64,000 nucleotides of DNA, taken from the NCBI GenBank assembly GCA_963922565.1, contig CAWUIQ010000006.1:51085-115084 (forward strand), in the 5' to 3' direction. Below the pieces are notes generated by a model. That model was not told the DNA's origin, did not search any database, and was given only the letters and a program-made list of their open reading frames with translations. The DNA comes from JBCBKL01 sp963922565. Its GTDB lineage: Bacteria > Pseudomonadota > Alphaproteobacteria > Rhodobacterales > Rhodobacteraceae. Position numbers and translations under genes: made by a program. Below, piece by piece: positions 1 to 8,653 of the stretch. The stretch's first letter is position 1. Each line of letters starts with the position of its first letter.

Positions 1-1532
1 TCGTTTCGCGCCAGCGACAACAGATGGTTGCTATCCACTTCGTTGCTTCGATAGGCACCCAAAATAAACAGATTGCTGATGTCTCGCGTCGTCGCGAATT
101 TCTGCAGCAAGTTGAGCGTTGGCGCATCGCTCCATTGCAGATCATCGAGGTAGATGACAACCGGCCGATCCGAGCCGGTCAAAAGGCGGACAAGGCTGAT
201 GAACATGAGCTGAAGCCTGTTCTGCGCCTCCGTCGGTGGCAGGGCTGGCACGGCATCTTGCGGCCCGATAATCTTTTCGAGATCCGGCAGAACATCGATC
301 ATGGCCTGCGCATTGCCGCCGAGCGCCTCGGTGATGCTAGTTTTCCAAGTTGCCAGGCGATCGGCGGGTTCGGCCAGGAGTTCGTGAACCAGCCCTGAAA
401 ACGCGGCCGAGATGCCGGCATAGGGTTTGGCGCGCTCGAATTGATCGAACTTGCCGCGCAAAATGTATCCGCGCGATCGAACGATCGGTTTGTTCAACTC
501 TTCCACGAGGGCGGATTTACCAACCCCGGAGTGGCCTGAAATCAGGCATACTTCGGTTCCGCCCCGTTCTACGTTTTCAAGAAGCGCCGCAAGCTGCGCC
601 ATTTCTTCATCCCGTCCATAGACGACCTGCGGGACGCGAAAGACCTCGGAAATATCGCGCTCGCCCAGCGTGAATGACTGGATCTGACCGGTCTTGGTCA
701 GCTGGCTGTGGCACTCCCTCAGATCGTGTAACAGACCGAAACAGCTCTGATAGCGATCCTCGGGGCTTTTTGCGAGCAATCGCAGGACGATGTTCGCGAG
801 CGTTGACGGAACGCGCGCGCCCGCGTCATCCGGTAGCGTAGGCGCCTTGCCGATATGCGCATGTACCCATTCAAGCTGGGTTGTGGCGTCAAACGGCGAT
901 CGGCCGAACAGCATCTCAAAAAACACGACGCCCAAAGAATAGAAATCAGACCTGTGATCGACATCGTGCGAAATGCGCCCGGTCTGCTCTGGCGAGATGT
1001 AGGGCAACGACCCGCGCATGTGTTTCGATATGGTTTTGTCCTGATGTTCCCGGGACAGCGCTGAAGCAATCTCGAAGTTCATCAATTTGACCGACCAGTC
1101 GGCATCGTCGATGAGGATGTTTTGTGGGGCGATGTTCTTGTGAACCGTATTGTGATCGTGGACAGCATCGATGGCAGTCGTCAGTTGAATAACAATGTCG
1201 ACGATCCGATCCAGTGGCCACGTCGAAGCGCGATTGGAGCTGAGATAGTATGACAGGGTTCGACCGCTCGTCTGACTGACAACAGCGGGATTGCCGTTGT
1301 CATGGAAAACCAGTTCCGAGGCCGGCAAGACACCTTCGACGTCGTCCAGCTCCTTCAATAGCCAGTACTCGCGCTCGAGGCGCTTGATATCGCGAATGTC
1401 GGGATAGGCAGCGGATAACGTCTTGATGATTGCCGGTCTTCCGCTTGAACGATCGCGGGCACGAAACAAGGAACTGGCGTAGTAGGACTCGATCTTTTTT
1501 TCGATCTCGTATCCAGCGATTGTGAGGTGCAA
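1..1532 (-). CDS. Multidomain Ser/Thr kinase-like / AAA ATPase signalling protein (partial, C-terminus off window)
   Basis: About 510 N-terminal residues are visible; the frame runs off the left edge. It resembles the trifunctional PknB-like kinase / AAA ATPase / sensor proteins. The kinase-like domain (about 1-265) opens with GYEIEKKI and has the lysine in AIIKTL. The catalytic loop reads HKN (Asn133) where the family has HKD or HRD, and the DFG position reads NFE (Asn152), so phosphotransfer may be lost. An AAA module follows, with Walker A GHSGVGKSALVEEL and Walker B VVIYLDDLQWSD. I chose the TTG at 1532-1530 because AGGAAG lies 7 bases upstream and no ATG fits the domain start. The output domain (histidine kinase, cyclase or other) cannot be seen. 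It is divergent from the gene at 1637. Confidence 0.85.
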   Translation of the reverse strand, partial: MHLTIAGYEIEKKIESYYASSLFRARDRSSGRPAIIKTLSAAYPDIRDIKRLEREYWLLKELDDVEGVLPASELVFHDNGNPAVVSQTSGRTLSYYLSSNRASTWPLDRIVDIVIQLTTAIDAVHDHNTVHKNIAPQNILIDDADWSVKLMNFEIASALSREHQDKTISKHMRGSLPYISPEQTGRISHDVDHRSDFYSLGVVFFEMLFGRSPFDATTQLEWVHAHIGKAPTLPDDAGARVPSTLANIVLRLLAKSPEDRYQSCFGLLHDLRECHSQLTKTGQIQSFTLGERDISEVFRVPQVVYGRDEEMAQLAALLENVERGGTEVCLISGHSGVGKSALVEELNKPIVRSRGYILRGKFDQFERAKPYAGISAAFSGLVHELLAEPADRLATWKTSITEALGGNAQAMIDVLPDLEKIIGPQDAVPALPPTEAQNRLQLMFISLVRLLTGSDRPVVIYLDDLQWSDAPTLNLLQKFATTRDISNLFILGAYRSNEVDSNHLLSLARN

Positions 1533-1636
1533 ACCAGTACTTCCTTTCAGTGGCGAACTGTTTGAACCGGCCAAAATCGACTAGGCTACTGGCCAAACCT
1601 TTTTCAATATGCACTCTGTGATAGAACAGCGATTTT

Positions 1637-2458
1637 GTGAATATGATCAAGTATTTCGGATATGGCTCCAATATGGACTTCACCTCGCTCAGGGCGAAAG
1701 GTGTTGTTCCGTCCGCTTCCCGGCGTGCGGCACTCAAGGGCTGGCGCCTTCGGTTCAATGTCGAACACTTCTTTCGCCATGAGGGCGGGGTTGGAAACAT
1801 CGAACATACAGGCGATCCCGCGGACGAAGTTCTTGGTGTGCTTCACTGTTGCGACGAGGATGATCTTGCGGCGCTTGACCGGGTCGAAGCCTACGGGATC
1901 GGGTATGATCGCATCGACGTGGATCTGGAAACATCGATCGGTATTGAACGTGGTCTCGCCTATATCGGCTTGCCGCGTTACGTGAACCAGGATTGCCTTC
2001 CGACACGCCGTTATCTCAACATCCTCGTCCGGGGCGCGATCGCAGCCAAGATCGACCATGCGTATGTCGACATGCTGAAAAACCATCCAATCCTGGAACC
2101 CTTGGATTTGCCGCCTTTTGAGCCAGCCGCAACCCAGCCGGCCCTAGGCCATGCCGACCTGAAACCGCCCCTGACGGTTCTTGCAGGGCATGTCTTCGAC
2201 ATGAGCAACGCGCGTGCTGCACATGACATCCCAAAGGACTGGTTTGGCGGTAAGGATGTGACCGTTTTTCACCTTAGACGGATGGACAGCAGCGACGGCA
2301 CCGAGAACCTTCTCGATGTCATCGACGACCGGCTGAGCGCCGGACAGCGCACCTATCTCAATCGGTACCTGCACGCATTCGACGAAGAATACGACTATGT
2401 CGGGCGCTTTGATTATGCTTCATTGCCGCCAGAAAAACAGTTCGGCTCAAAGGGCTGA
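1637..2458 (+). CDS. Gamma-glutamylcyclotransferase-like (GGCT/AIG2 fold) protein
   Basis: 273 residues. The N-terminal half is a GGCT-fold domain: it starts with YFGYGSNM, the substrate-loop motif of the family, and has the acidic residue in LDRVEAYGIGYDR where the catalytic Glu of GGCT enzymes sits. Family members form 5-oxoproline from gamma-glutamyl compounds, but many bacterial relatives have no tested substrate. The C-terminal ~110 residues (from about GHVFDMSNA) are extra compared with ~150-residue family members and I do not recognise them. GTG at 1637 and ATG at 1643 are both possible starts. The next gene begins 25 bases downstream and is probably co-transcribed. Confidence 0.75.
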   Translation: MNMIKYFGYGSNMDFTSLRAKGVVPSASRRAALKGWRLRFNVEHFFRHEGGVGNIEHTGDPADEVLGVLHCCDEDDLAALDRVEAYGIGYDRIDVDLETSIGIERGLAYIGLPRYVNQDCLPTRRYLNILVRGAIAAKIDHAYVDMLKNHPILEPLDLPPFEPAATQPALGHADLKPPLTVLAGHVFDMSNARAAHDIPKDWFGGKDVTVFHLRRMDSSDGTENLLDVIDDRLSAGQRTYLNRYLHAFDEEYDYVGRFDYASLPPEKQFGSKG

Positions 2459-2483
2459 ACACCTGCCAGCGAAGGGGGACATC

Positions 2484-3209
2484 ATGGCGGATACCGAAAC
2501 AACACATCTGGCGGCGACGCCGCACGGATCCATATCGGAGCCGCTTCAGGACATCTTTTTCGTCTCCGGCACCCGGGAATGGCAATTCATGGATCTCGAC
2601 TGGCAGTTCAGCCGCAACATGACCGTCCTGCGCGAGGGCGGGAAGCTGACCCTCTTCAACGCAGTCCGCCTGTCTGACGCAGGCCTTCAAGAGCTGGAAA
2701 AGCTCGGTAAAATCGAAAACGTCGTTCAGGTTGGCGGCCTTCACGGCGCAGACGACGCCTTTTATCGGGATACCTTCGGCGCAACCTACTGGGCACAGCC
2801 CGGCGCCGGGCAAGCAGGCGTGCCGGTTGATCAGGAACTGACCGAAGGCGGCGCGCTCCCGATATCGGACGCGGAACTCTTCGTTTTCAAAACCACCAAT
2901 GTTCCGGAATGCATCTTCCGCCTGAACCGCGACGGCGGCGTCCTGATCGCGTGCGATGCCCTGCAGAACTATCTCGCGCCAGATGAGTTCTTCAGTGAAC
3001 AATCCGCGCAGGTGATGACCGATATGGGCTTTTTCACACCGGCCAATGTTGGACCGGTCTGGATGCAGGCGGCCGAGCCCGGTGCCGACGACTTCAAACG
3101 TCTGTCAGAAATGGAATTCGAGCATGTGTTTTGCGGCCATGGCGCGCCTGTGAACGGCGACGCATCTCAGGCCTACAAGGCAACGTTCCAGCGCTTGTTC
3201 GATATCTGA
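2484..3209 (+). CDS. Metallo-beta-lactamase-fold-like hypothetical protein
   Basis: 241 residues, soluble, no signal peptide. The layout (DIFFVSGTREWQ, an N-terminal beta-rich stretch, NVVQVGGLHGADD in the middle, VLIACDALQNY and a terminal CGHGAPV) resembles metallo-beta-lactamase-fold hydrolases. The canonical HxHxDH metal motif is absent: only HGADD and the late GHG are seen, so metal binding may be partial or altered. The ATG at 2484 has a strong GGGGG ribosome-binding site. It probably forms an operon with the upstream GGCT-like gene. Function not assigned. Confidence 0.65.
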   Translation: MADTETTHLAATPHGSISEPLQDIFFVSGTREWQFMDLDWQFSRNMTVLREGGKLTLFNAVRLSDAGLQELEKLGKIENVVQVGGLHGADDAFYRDTFGATYWAQPGAGQAGVPVDQELTEGGALPISDAELFVFKTTNVPECIFRLNRDGGVLIACDALQNYLAPDEFFSEQSAQVMTDMGFFTPANVGPVWMQAAEPGADDFKRLSEMEFEHVFCGHGAPVNGDASQAYKATFQRLFDI

Positions 3210-3293
3210 GCCACCCGATCTAAGGCTTTTCGTGGACAAAACGTTCCGGCTCGGCGGTGGCCAAGACTGTTGACCCGGAACGCGAATACCCCA

Positions 3294-5045
3294 ATGCTGA
3301 CACGTATGGGTTTAGGGAATTGGAAAGCAGAGCCGTCTAACGGTTTTTGGAATGACGGGGCGAATTGGGACGGCGGCACAGTTCCGACTGCGTCAGCCAC
3401 ATTCGGAAAGTCCAACATTACCTCCATCGGTTTTACCGACGCTTCGGCGGCCACCATCCTGTCCATCGAGTTTGGTCCGGATGCCGACGCCTACACGTTC
3501 AGCGTCCATGTTCTTGCATCGACCCCTGCCCTAACGATCGAAGGCGCGGGCATCGTCAACCAATCCACGAAAACCCAGCACTTCGTGGTTGCTTCGCAGG
3601 GCACATACAACCAGCCACAGCTCAAGTTCATCGGGTCGGCATCCGCTGGTAGCGATCTGGTGTCTTACTATGCGGGGCCAACATCGCTGGAGGACTCCTT
3701 CGGCGGCGGCACAATTGAATTCTGCGACGAAGCAACCGGCGGATCGGCTCATTTTGTCTCGCGCACGGGTAAGGTGGCACCGCCGAACGACAACAGCACA
3801 CTGGGCGGCCAGATTGTTTTCCGCGACAGGACGACGGCCGGCACTGCAACCTTTTCCATCTGGGGTACGTTGGGCACCGACGGCGATACCTTTGGCAACG
3901 CGGTTTTCCACGACACCGCTTCGGCAGATCACGCGACCTTCACCAATAATGGTGGCACAGTACCGGGAGGTGATGGTGGCAACACACAGTTCTACGACAC
4001 CTCATCGGCTGCCCATGGCTTATACCTGAACTATGGCGGTACTGCACATGACACCAGACTCGGCGGTGCGAACGGCGGCGACGTCGCCTTTGATGGCAAC
4101 GCCACGGGTGGACACGGGCACTTCAACAACTACCCGGCAACGGTAAGCGGCGCCAATGGCGGCGTCACCAGCTTCAACAACAACCCCAACTATCCGACCC
4201 TGCAAAACGCCGGAGCGTCCGCGGGCAACGGGTGCTATCTGAACTTTGGCGCGACGACCGAGAGCCCGGGAGGCGGAGGTCATACCGAACTGACGGCCCG
4301 ATATGGCTTCTCAAACGCCGGTAAGGGGTCATTCTACAATTTTGGAAGCGCCTTGAACGAAAGCTGGACGGCGGGCCACACGATCTTTGCCATCAAACCG
4401 CCTAACGAGTTCTTTCCAAGCGCTGGTAACGGCACGTTCTGGAACCTGCCCGGCGCCGCGGGCGGCTTTACGGTTTTCCAATCCTACGGTGATGGGACGC
4501 CGAACCAGAACCCGACTGCGGGGACCGGCACCTTTCACAATCTTGGCGGCAGCGGCGCTGATCAGCAGGGCGGATACACGCGCTTCCGCAACACGTCGAA
4601 AGCTGAAAACGCGACGCTGATCTCACATACCGGTGCAAACGGCGGAACGGGTGGGACGACCCTCTTCGAAGATCGTTCACAAGGCGACGGTGCGCATGTT
4701 CAGTTGATCGGAAATGGCGCCCTTGATCTGACAGGCCACGATGGGGCGCTGACGATCGGAACACTGAGTATTGCAACCGGTATTCTGCGCGTCCTCTTAG
4801 GAACGAATACAACCACCCTCGTTGTATCAAATCCGGTTCAACTGTCCGGCGGCGTCGTCACACTCGATCTGTCATTCCCGGAGGGCGAAACGTTTACAAG
4901 CGGACAGCAATACGACGTGTTACAGGCCCCGAACCTTTCGCAGTATTCAGCGTCGCAGTTCGAAGCCAACAAGATCGGCACCGCCGAACCGGTCATCACG
5001 ATCGACGGTTCAACACTGAAGATCGCCTACCACCCCACGGCCTGA
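3294..5045 (+). CDS. Gly/Asn-rich beta-rung repeat protein, autotransporter-passenger-like
   Basis: About 583 residues from ATG 3294; ATG 3306 and TTG 3270 are in-frame alternatives. After a typical passenger-repeat opening (NGFWNDGANWDGGTVP) there are roughly ten degenerate 30-40-residue units. Each has a GG-x-T-x-F strand, a D-T/S-A turn and an ATF or GTF-x-N-x-G strand, as expected of a beta-helix or solenoid. The end (TLKIAYHPTA) looks like the end of an autotransporter passenger, but no beta-barrel follows and no signal peptide precedes. Export is therefore unexplained; type I secretion or a cytoplasmic repeat protein are alternatives. The gene stands between the MBL-like gene and the LacI regulator. 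Function unknown. Confidence 0.7.
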   Translation: MLTRMGLGNWKAEPSNGFWNDGANWDGGTVPTASATFGKSNITSIGFTDASAATILSIEFGPDADAYTFSVHVLASTPALTIEGAGIVNQSTKTQHFVVASQGTYNQPQLKFIGSASAGSDLVSYYAGPTSLEDSFGGGTIEFCDEATGGSAHFVSRTGKVAPPNDNSTLGGQIVFRDRTTAGTATFSIWGTLGTDGDTFGNAVFHDTASADHATFTNNGGTVPGGDGGNTQFYDTSSAAHGLYLNYGGTAHDTRLGGANGGDVAFDGNATGGHGHFNNYPATVSGANGGVTSFNNNPNYPTLQNAGASAGNGCYLNFGATTESPGGGGHTELTARYGFSNAGKGSFYNFGSALNESWTAGHTIFAIKPPNEFFPSAGNGTFWNLPGAAGGFTVFQSYGDGTPNQNPTAGTGTFHNLGGSGADQQGGYTRFRNTSKAENATLISHTGANGGTGGTTLFEDRSQGDGAHVQLIGNGALDLTGHDGALTIGTLSIATGILRVLLGTNTTTLVVSNPVQLSGGVVTLDLSFPEGETFTSGQQYDVLQAPNLSQYSASQFEANKIGTAEPVITIDGSTLKIAYHPTA

Positions 5046-5119
5046 CACAACCGACACTTTCACGATTTCCGCGCACGACCGTGCGAGACAATAGCGTACG
5101 GAATGGCATTGATTTTTTC

Positions 5120-5130
5120 CGCGCGATAAG
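5120..5130. promoter_or_regulatory. Candidate operator for the adjacent LacI regulator (site 1)
   Basis: CGCGCGATAAG preceded by a T-run lies 65 bases before the LacI start. The same 11 bases occur in inverted orientation at 6234-6244, just before the polyol operon promoter, and the T-run upstream of the core is shared. A sequence present at both the regulator promoter and its target promoter is what an autoregulated LacI system would show. Binding is inferred. Confidence 0.4.
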
Positions 5131-5195
5131 AAATTGTAAACATTGTGGAAGATTGGGGTCGCGCCAGCCGCGGCCCGGATAAGAGACGTGCAACC

Positions 5196-6221
5196 ATGGG
5201 CGCAACGAAGATCAGGAATATGGAAGAGTTCGCCGCTGTCAGTGGCATCTCACGCCCGACCGTTTCGAAGTACTTCCACGATCCCGAAAGTGTCAGAGCC
5301 TCAACCCGGCAAAAGATAGAAGAAGCGCTGGCGCGATACGACTATCGCCCAAACATCTTTGCGATGAACCAGAACCGCAAACTGACCAAGAATGTTGGTG
5401 TGGTGGTTCCGTATCTTGCCGATCCGTTCTTTGTCGAGATCGCGCGCAATATTGAACAAAGCTGCATCGACGCCGGGTATCGCCCGACGCTTTACAGCTC
5501 GCACGGCCAACCGGAGCTTGAGAAGGATATTCTCGACAGCCTGCGTTCGCTCAAACCGGCAGGCGTTTTGCTCGCCCCGCTGGGCCGCGCATCCGACAAG
5601 TCGGCGGTTGAGAGTTTTTGTAACGATGTCCCGACCGTACTCTTTGATAGTGGCATCCAGAAGCTCGGCCTCGCATTCGTCGGATCCGATAACCCGCAAT
5701 TCGCGATGCTGATCGTTGATTACCTATGCCGTACCGGTGAACCGCCGTGCTTTCTTGAAATGCGAACACCTTCAAACCCGAATGCGAACAAGCGTCGCGA
5801 GGGTTACGTCGCCGCGATGGAACGTCTTGGCCACGAGCCCTGCATCGTTCAGATGGCGGGCGAAGGCTGGGATTTCGAGGAAATTGGTCGCCGAGAAGGT
5901 GGCGTTGCACTGGATAGAAAGCAGTTCAAAACCAACACGGTATTGTGCAGCAACGACCGTCTTGCGATCGGCTTTCTGACCGCCTGCTATGAACGGCGCC
6001 TGCGCGTCGGTCGGGATACAGATTGCACGATCCGCGTTGCCGGGCAGGACGATCATCCGTTTTCACGCTTTACCTGCCCGCCGCTGACGACGGTTGCACA
6101 GGATTACGATGCCATTTCGCGGCATGCGGTGAAATCTCTCTTCGAAGCGATCGAGGGGGATAACAAGCCGCACGAAACCACGCTTTTCCAGGGACGGCTC
6201 GTCATGCGGGATTCGGCCTAG
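5196..6221 (+). CDS. LacI-family transcriptional regulator of the polyol operon
   Basis: 341 residues. It has an N-terminal helix-turn-helix (FAAVSGISRPTVSKYF, about residues 10-25), a hinge around PNIFAMNQNRKLT, and a periplasmic-binding-protein-like effector domain beginning NVGVVVPYLADPFF. ATG 5196 starts at the HTH with AAGAGA upstream; a longer in-frame start at 5145 would add a non-homologous tail. It lies directly upstream of, and in the same direction as, the sorbitol/mannitol operon, so it is inferred to respond to a polyol or a derivative. Candidate operators are at 5120-5130 and 6234-6244. Confidence 0.88.
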   Translation: MGATKIRNMEEFAAVSGISRPTVSKYFHDPESVRASTRQKIEEALARYDYRPNIFAMNQNRKLTKNVGVVVPYLADPFFVEIARNIEQSCIDAGYRPTLYSSHGQPELEKDILDSLRSLKPAGVLLAPLGRASDKSAVESFCNDVPTVLFDSGIQKLGLAFVGSDNPQFAMLIVDYLCRTGEPPCFLEMRTPSNPNANKRREGYVAAMERLGHEPCIVQMAGEGWDFEEIGRREGGVALDRKQFKTNTVLCSNDRLAIGFLTACYERRLRVGRDTDCTIRVAGQDDHPFSRFTCPPLTTVAQDYDAISRHAVKSLFEAIEGDNKPHETTLFQGRLVMRDSA

Positions 6222-6233
6222 ACGGTGCCAAAA

Positions 6234-6244
6234 CTTATCGCGCG
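6234..6244. promoter_or_regulatory. Candidate LacI operator (site 2) upstream of the polyol operon
   Basis: CTTATCGCGCG is the exact reverse complement of site 1 at 5120-5130 and lies 11 bases upstream of the predicted -35 box at 6256. The direct repeat AAAACTT flanks it on both sides. Confidence 0.4.
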
Positions 6245-6255
6245 TAAAACTTTTA

Positions 6256-6285
6256 TTGACTCCGCGATTATATTTCACCTAGGCT
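6256..6285 (+). promoter_or_regulatory. Predicted promoter of the polyol operon
   Basis: TTGACT (6256-6261) is followed after 18 bases by TAGGCT (6280-6285), a plausible alphaproteobacterial sigma-70 pair. It lies 33 bases before the binding-protein start, next to the candidate LacI operator. Confidence 0.4.
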
Positions 6286-6317
6286 TCGAGCGTAGCATCC
6301 AAACAGGGAGGAGTCGG

Positions 6318-7619
6318 ATGTACCTGAGGAACGCACTTTGTGCGGCGACGGCTATGTCGCTCATCGCAGTGGGCAGCGCTCACGCTGAAACCATCACCAT
6401 CGCAACTGTGAACAACGGCGACATGATCCGCATGCAGGGTCTGACCGATGACTTCACCGAAAAGACCGGTCACCAAGTTGAATGGGTCACGCTGGAAGAG
6501 AACGTTCTGCGCCAGCGCGTCACAACCGACATCACGACCAAGGGTGGCCAGTTCGACATCATGACAATCGGCATGTACGAAGCCCCGATCTGGGGTTCGA
6601 ACGGCTGGCTGGTCCCGCTGGACAACCTGTCCGCGGAATACAATGTCGACGACATCCTGCCCGCCATGCGCGGCGGTCTGAGCCATGAAGGCACGCTTTA
6701 TGCGGCACCTTTCTACGGCGAAAGCTCGATGATCATGTATCGCACCGACCTGATGGAAAAGGCCGGTATGGAAATGCCGACGTCGCCCACCTGGGACTTT
6801 ATCCGCGAAGCGGCTGCGGCAATGACGGATCGCGACAATGACATCAACGGCATCTGCCTGCGCGGCAAGGCCGGTTGGGGTGAAGGCGGTGCCTTTATCA
6901 CCGCGATGTCCAACTCATTCGGAGCCCGCTGGTTCGATATGGACTGGAAAGCGCAGTTCGATACCGACCCGTGGAAGAACACGCTGACCTTCTTCAAGGG
7001 CATGATGGACGAGTCCGGCCCCGCTGGTTACGCGACCAACGGTTTCAACGAAAACCTCTCGCTGTTCCAACAGGGCAAATGCGGCATGTGGATTGACGCC
7101 ACCGTCGCGGCGTCCTTCGTGACCAACCCCAACGACAGCACCGTCGCTGACAGCGTGGGCTTTGCTCTGGCGCCCAACACTGGCCTGGGCAAAAACGCCA
7201 ACTGGCTGTGGGCCTGGGCTCTTGCCATCCCGGCCGGCTCTCAAAAGCAGGATGCGGCATTGGCGTTCATCGAGTGGGCCACGTCGAACAGCTATATCGA
7301 ACTGGTGGCGGCCAACGAAGGCTGGGCCAATGTCCCTCCGGGTGCGCGTACCTCGCTGTACGAGAACCCGAACTACAAGGACATTCCTTTCGCCAAGATG
7401 ACACTGGAATCAATCCTGACGGCTGATCCCAATAACTCTACGGTCGAACCGTCGCCGTATGTCGGCATCCAGTTCGCGGCCATTCCGGAGTTTGCGGGCA
7501 TCGCCACAGAAGTCAGCCAGGAATTTGCGGCGGCTTATGCCGGGCAGCAAACCGTCGAAGAAGCTCTGGCCAAAGCACAGGCTCTGACGACGGACGCAAT
7601 GGAAGCTGCAGGCTACTAA
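6318..7619 (+). CDS. smoE: Sorbitol/mannitol ABC transporter substrate-binding protein
   Basis: 433 residues, with a Sec signal peptide ending at GSAHA-E. The mature start ETITIATVNNGDMIRMQ and the block WVTLEENVLRQRVTTDI are characteristic of SmoE-type binding proteins for sorbitol and mannitol. ATG 6318 has GGGAGGAG just upstream. It captures polyols in the periplasm for the SmoFG-K permease and ATPase that follow. It is the first gene of the operon, and a hairpin after it probably keeps its transcript more abundant than the permease part. Confidence 0.92.
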   Translation: MYLRNALCAATAMSLIAVGSAHAETITIATVNNGDMIRMQGLTDDFTEKTGHQVEWVTLEENVLRQRVTTDITTKGGQFDIMTIGMYEAPIWGSNGWLVPLDNLSAEYNVDDILPAMRGGLSHEGTLYAAPFYGESSMIMYRTDLMEKAGMEMPTSPTWDFIREAAAAMTDRDNDINGICLRGKAGWGEGGAFITAMSNSFGARWFDMDWKAQFDTDPWKNTLTFFKGMMDESGPAGYATNGFNENLSLFQQGKCGMWIDATVAASFVTNPNDSTVADSVGFALAPNTGLGKNANWLWAWALAIPAGSQKQDAALAFIEWATSNSYIELVAANEGWANVPPGARTSLYENPNYKDIPFAKMTLESILTADPNNSTVEPSPYVGIQFAAIPEFAGIATEVSQEFAAAYAGQQTVEEALAKAQALTTDAMEAAGY

Positions 7620-7631
7620 GCGTCTTCCCCA

Positions 7632-7660
7632 CCGGAGGGCGGTCTCGCGCTGCCCTTCGG
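7632..7660 (+). terminator. Hairpin between binding-protein and permease genes
   Basis: CCGGAGGGC (7632-7640) can pair with GCCCTTCGG (7652-7660), nine pairs including one G-T. It lies in the 114-base gap after the binding-protein gene and has no T-tract, so it is more likely a stabilising or attenuating hairpin than a full terminator. Confidence 0.4.
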
Positions 7661-7733
7661 ACCACCCGAACACTCTTGCAATCAAAGCCCATCCGCTGAG
7701 ACGGTAATCCCGTCAACAGAAGAGGTGTATCCA

Positions 7734-8639
7734 ATGGCCACCAAAGCATCCCGATCCGCTGCACGCCTCATGATGGCACCCGCCGTGATCCTGCTGCTGG
7801 GCTGGATGCTGGTGCCGCTCAGCCTGACACTGATCTTCTCATTCAAAAAGTTCCTGCCGTTGCGTGGCGACCAGATCGCCAGCGGATGGGACTGGGTCAC
7901 CTTCTTTCCCAGCCTCAACTGGGTTGGCTTCGACAACTTCACCCGCTTTGTCAGTTCCAGCTCGTTTTGGCCCGCAGTCTACACGACGCTGATCCTGGTT
8001 GGTGGCGTGCTGATCATCACGGTTTGCCTCGGGATCATGCTCGCCATCCTGCTGGACCAGCCGATGTGGGGCCAGGGGGTGGTGCGCATTCTTGTCATCG
8101 CGCCGTTCTTTGTCATGCCAACCGTATCGGCGCTGGTCTGGAAGAACATGTTCATGGACCCGGTGAACGGCCTGCTCGCGCATTTGTGGCGCTTTGTCGG
8201 GCTCGAACCCTTATCATGGCTCTCCGAGGCGGCGATACCATCGATCATTATAATCGTGAGCTGGCAATGGCTGCCATTCGCCACGCTCATCCTGCTGACG
8301 GCGATCCAATCGCTGGACGGTGAACAGCTCGAAGCGGCAGAGATGGACGGCGCGCCGGCGCATAAACGGTTCTGGTTCATCGTGCTGCCGCATCTGAGCC
8401 GCGCCATCACCATCGTGATCCTGATCCAGACCATCTTTCTGCTGGCAATCTTTGCCGAGATCTTTGTCACCACGGGCGGCGCATTCGGCACCCGAACGCT
8501 GTCCTACCTGATTTTCCAGCGCGTGCTCGAAAGTCAGAATGTCGGGCTGGGATCAGCAGGCGGCGTCTATGCCATCATCCTCGCCAATATCGTTGCCATC
8601 TTCCTGATGCGCATCGTCGGCAAGAACCTGGACGCTTGA
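7734..8639 (+). CDS. smoF: Sorbitol/mannitol ABC transporter permease
   Basis: 301 residues, about six membrane segments, starting with the one at AVILLLGWMLVPLSLTLIF. The MalF-type coupling motif with the invariant glycine is seen around EAAEMDGAPAHKRFWFIVLPHL. ATG 7734 has AGAAGAGG 8 bases upstream. It pairs with the permease at 8654 to form the inner-membrane channel of the polyol importer. Confidence 0.92.
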   Translation: MATKASRSAARLMMAPAVILLLGWMLVPLSLTLIFSFKKFLPLRGDQIASGWDWVTFFPSLNWVGFDNFTRFVSSSSFWPAVYTTLILVGGVLIITVCLGIMLAILLDQPMWGQGVVRILVIAPFFVMPTVSALVWKNMFMDPVNGLLAHLWRFVGLEPLSWLSEAAIPSIIIIVSWQWLPFATLILLTAIQSLDGEQLEAAEMDGAPAHKRFWFIVLPHLSRAITIVILIQTIFLLAIFAEIFVTTGGAFGTRTLSYLIFQRVLESQNVGLGSAGGVYAIILANIVAIFLMRIVGKNLDA

Positions 8640-8653
8640 GGGAGGAGGAAGCC

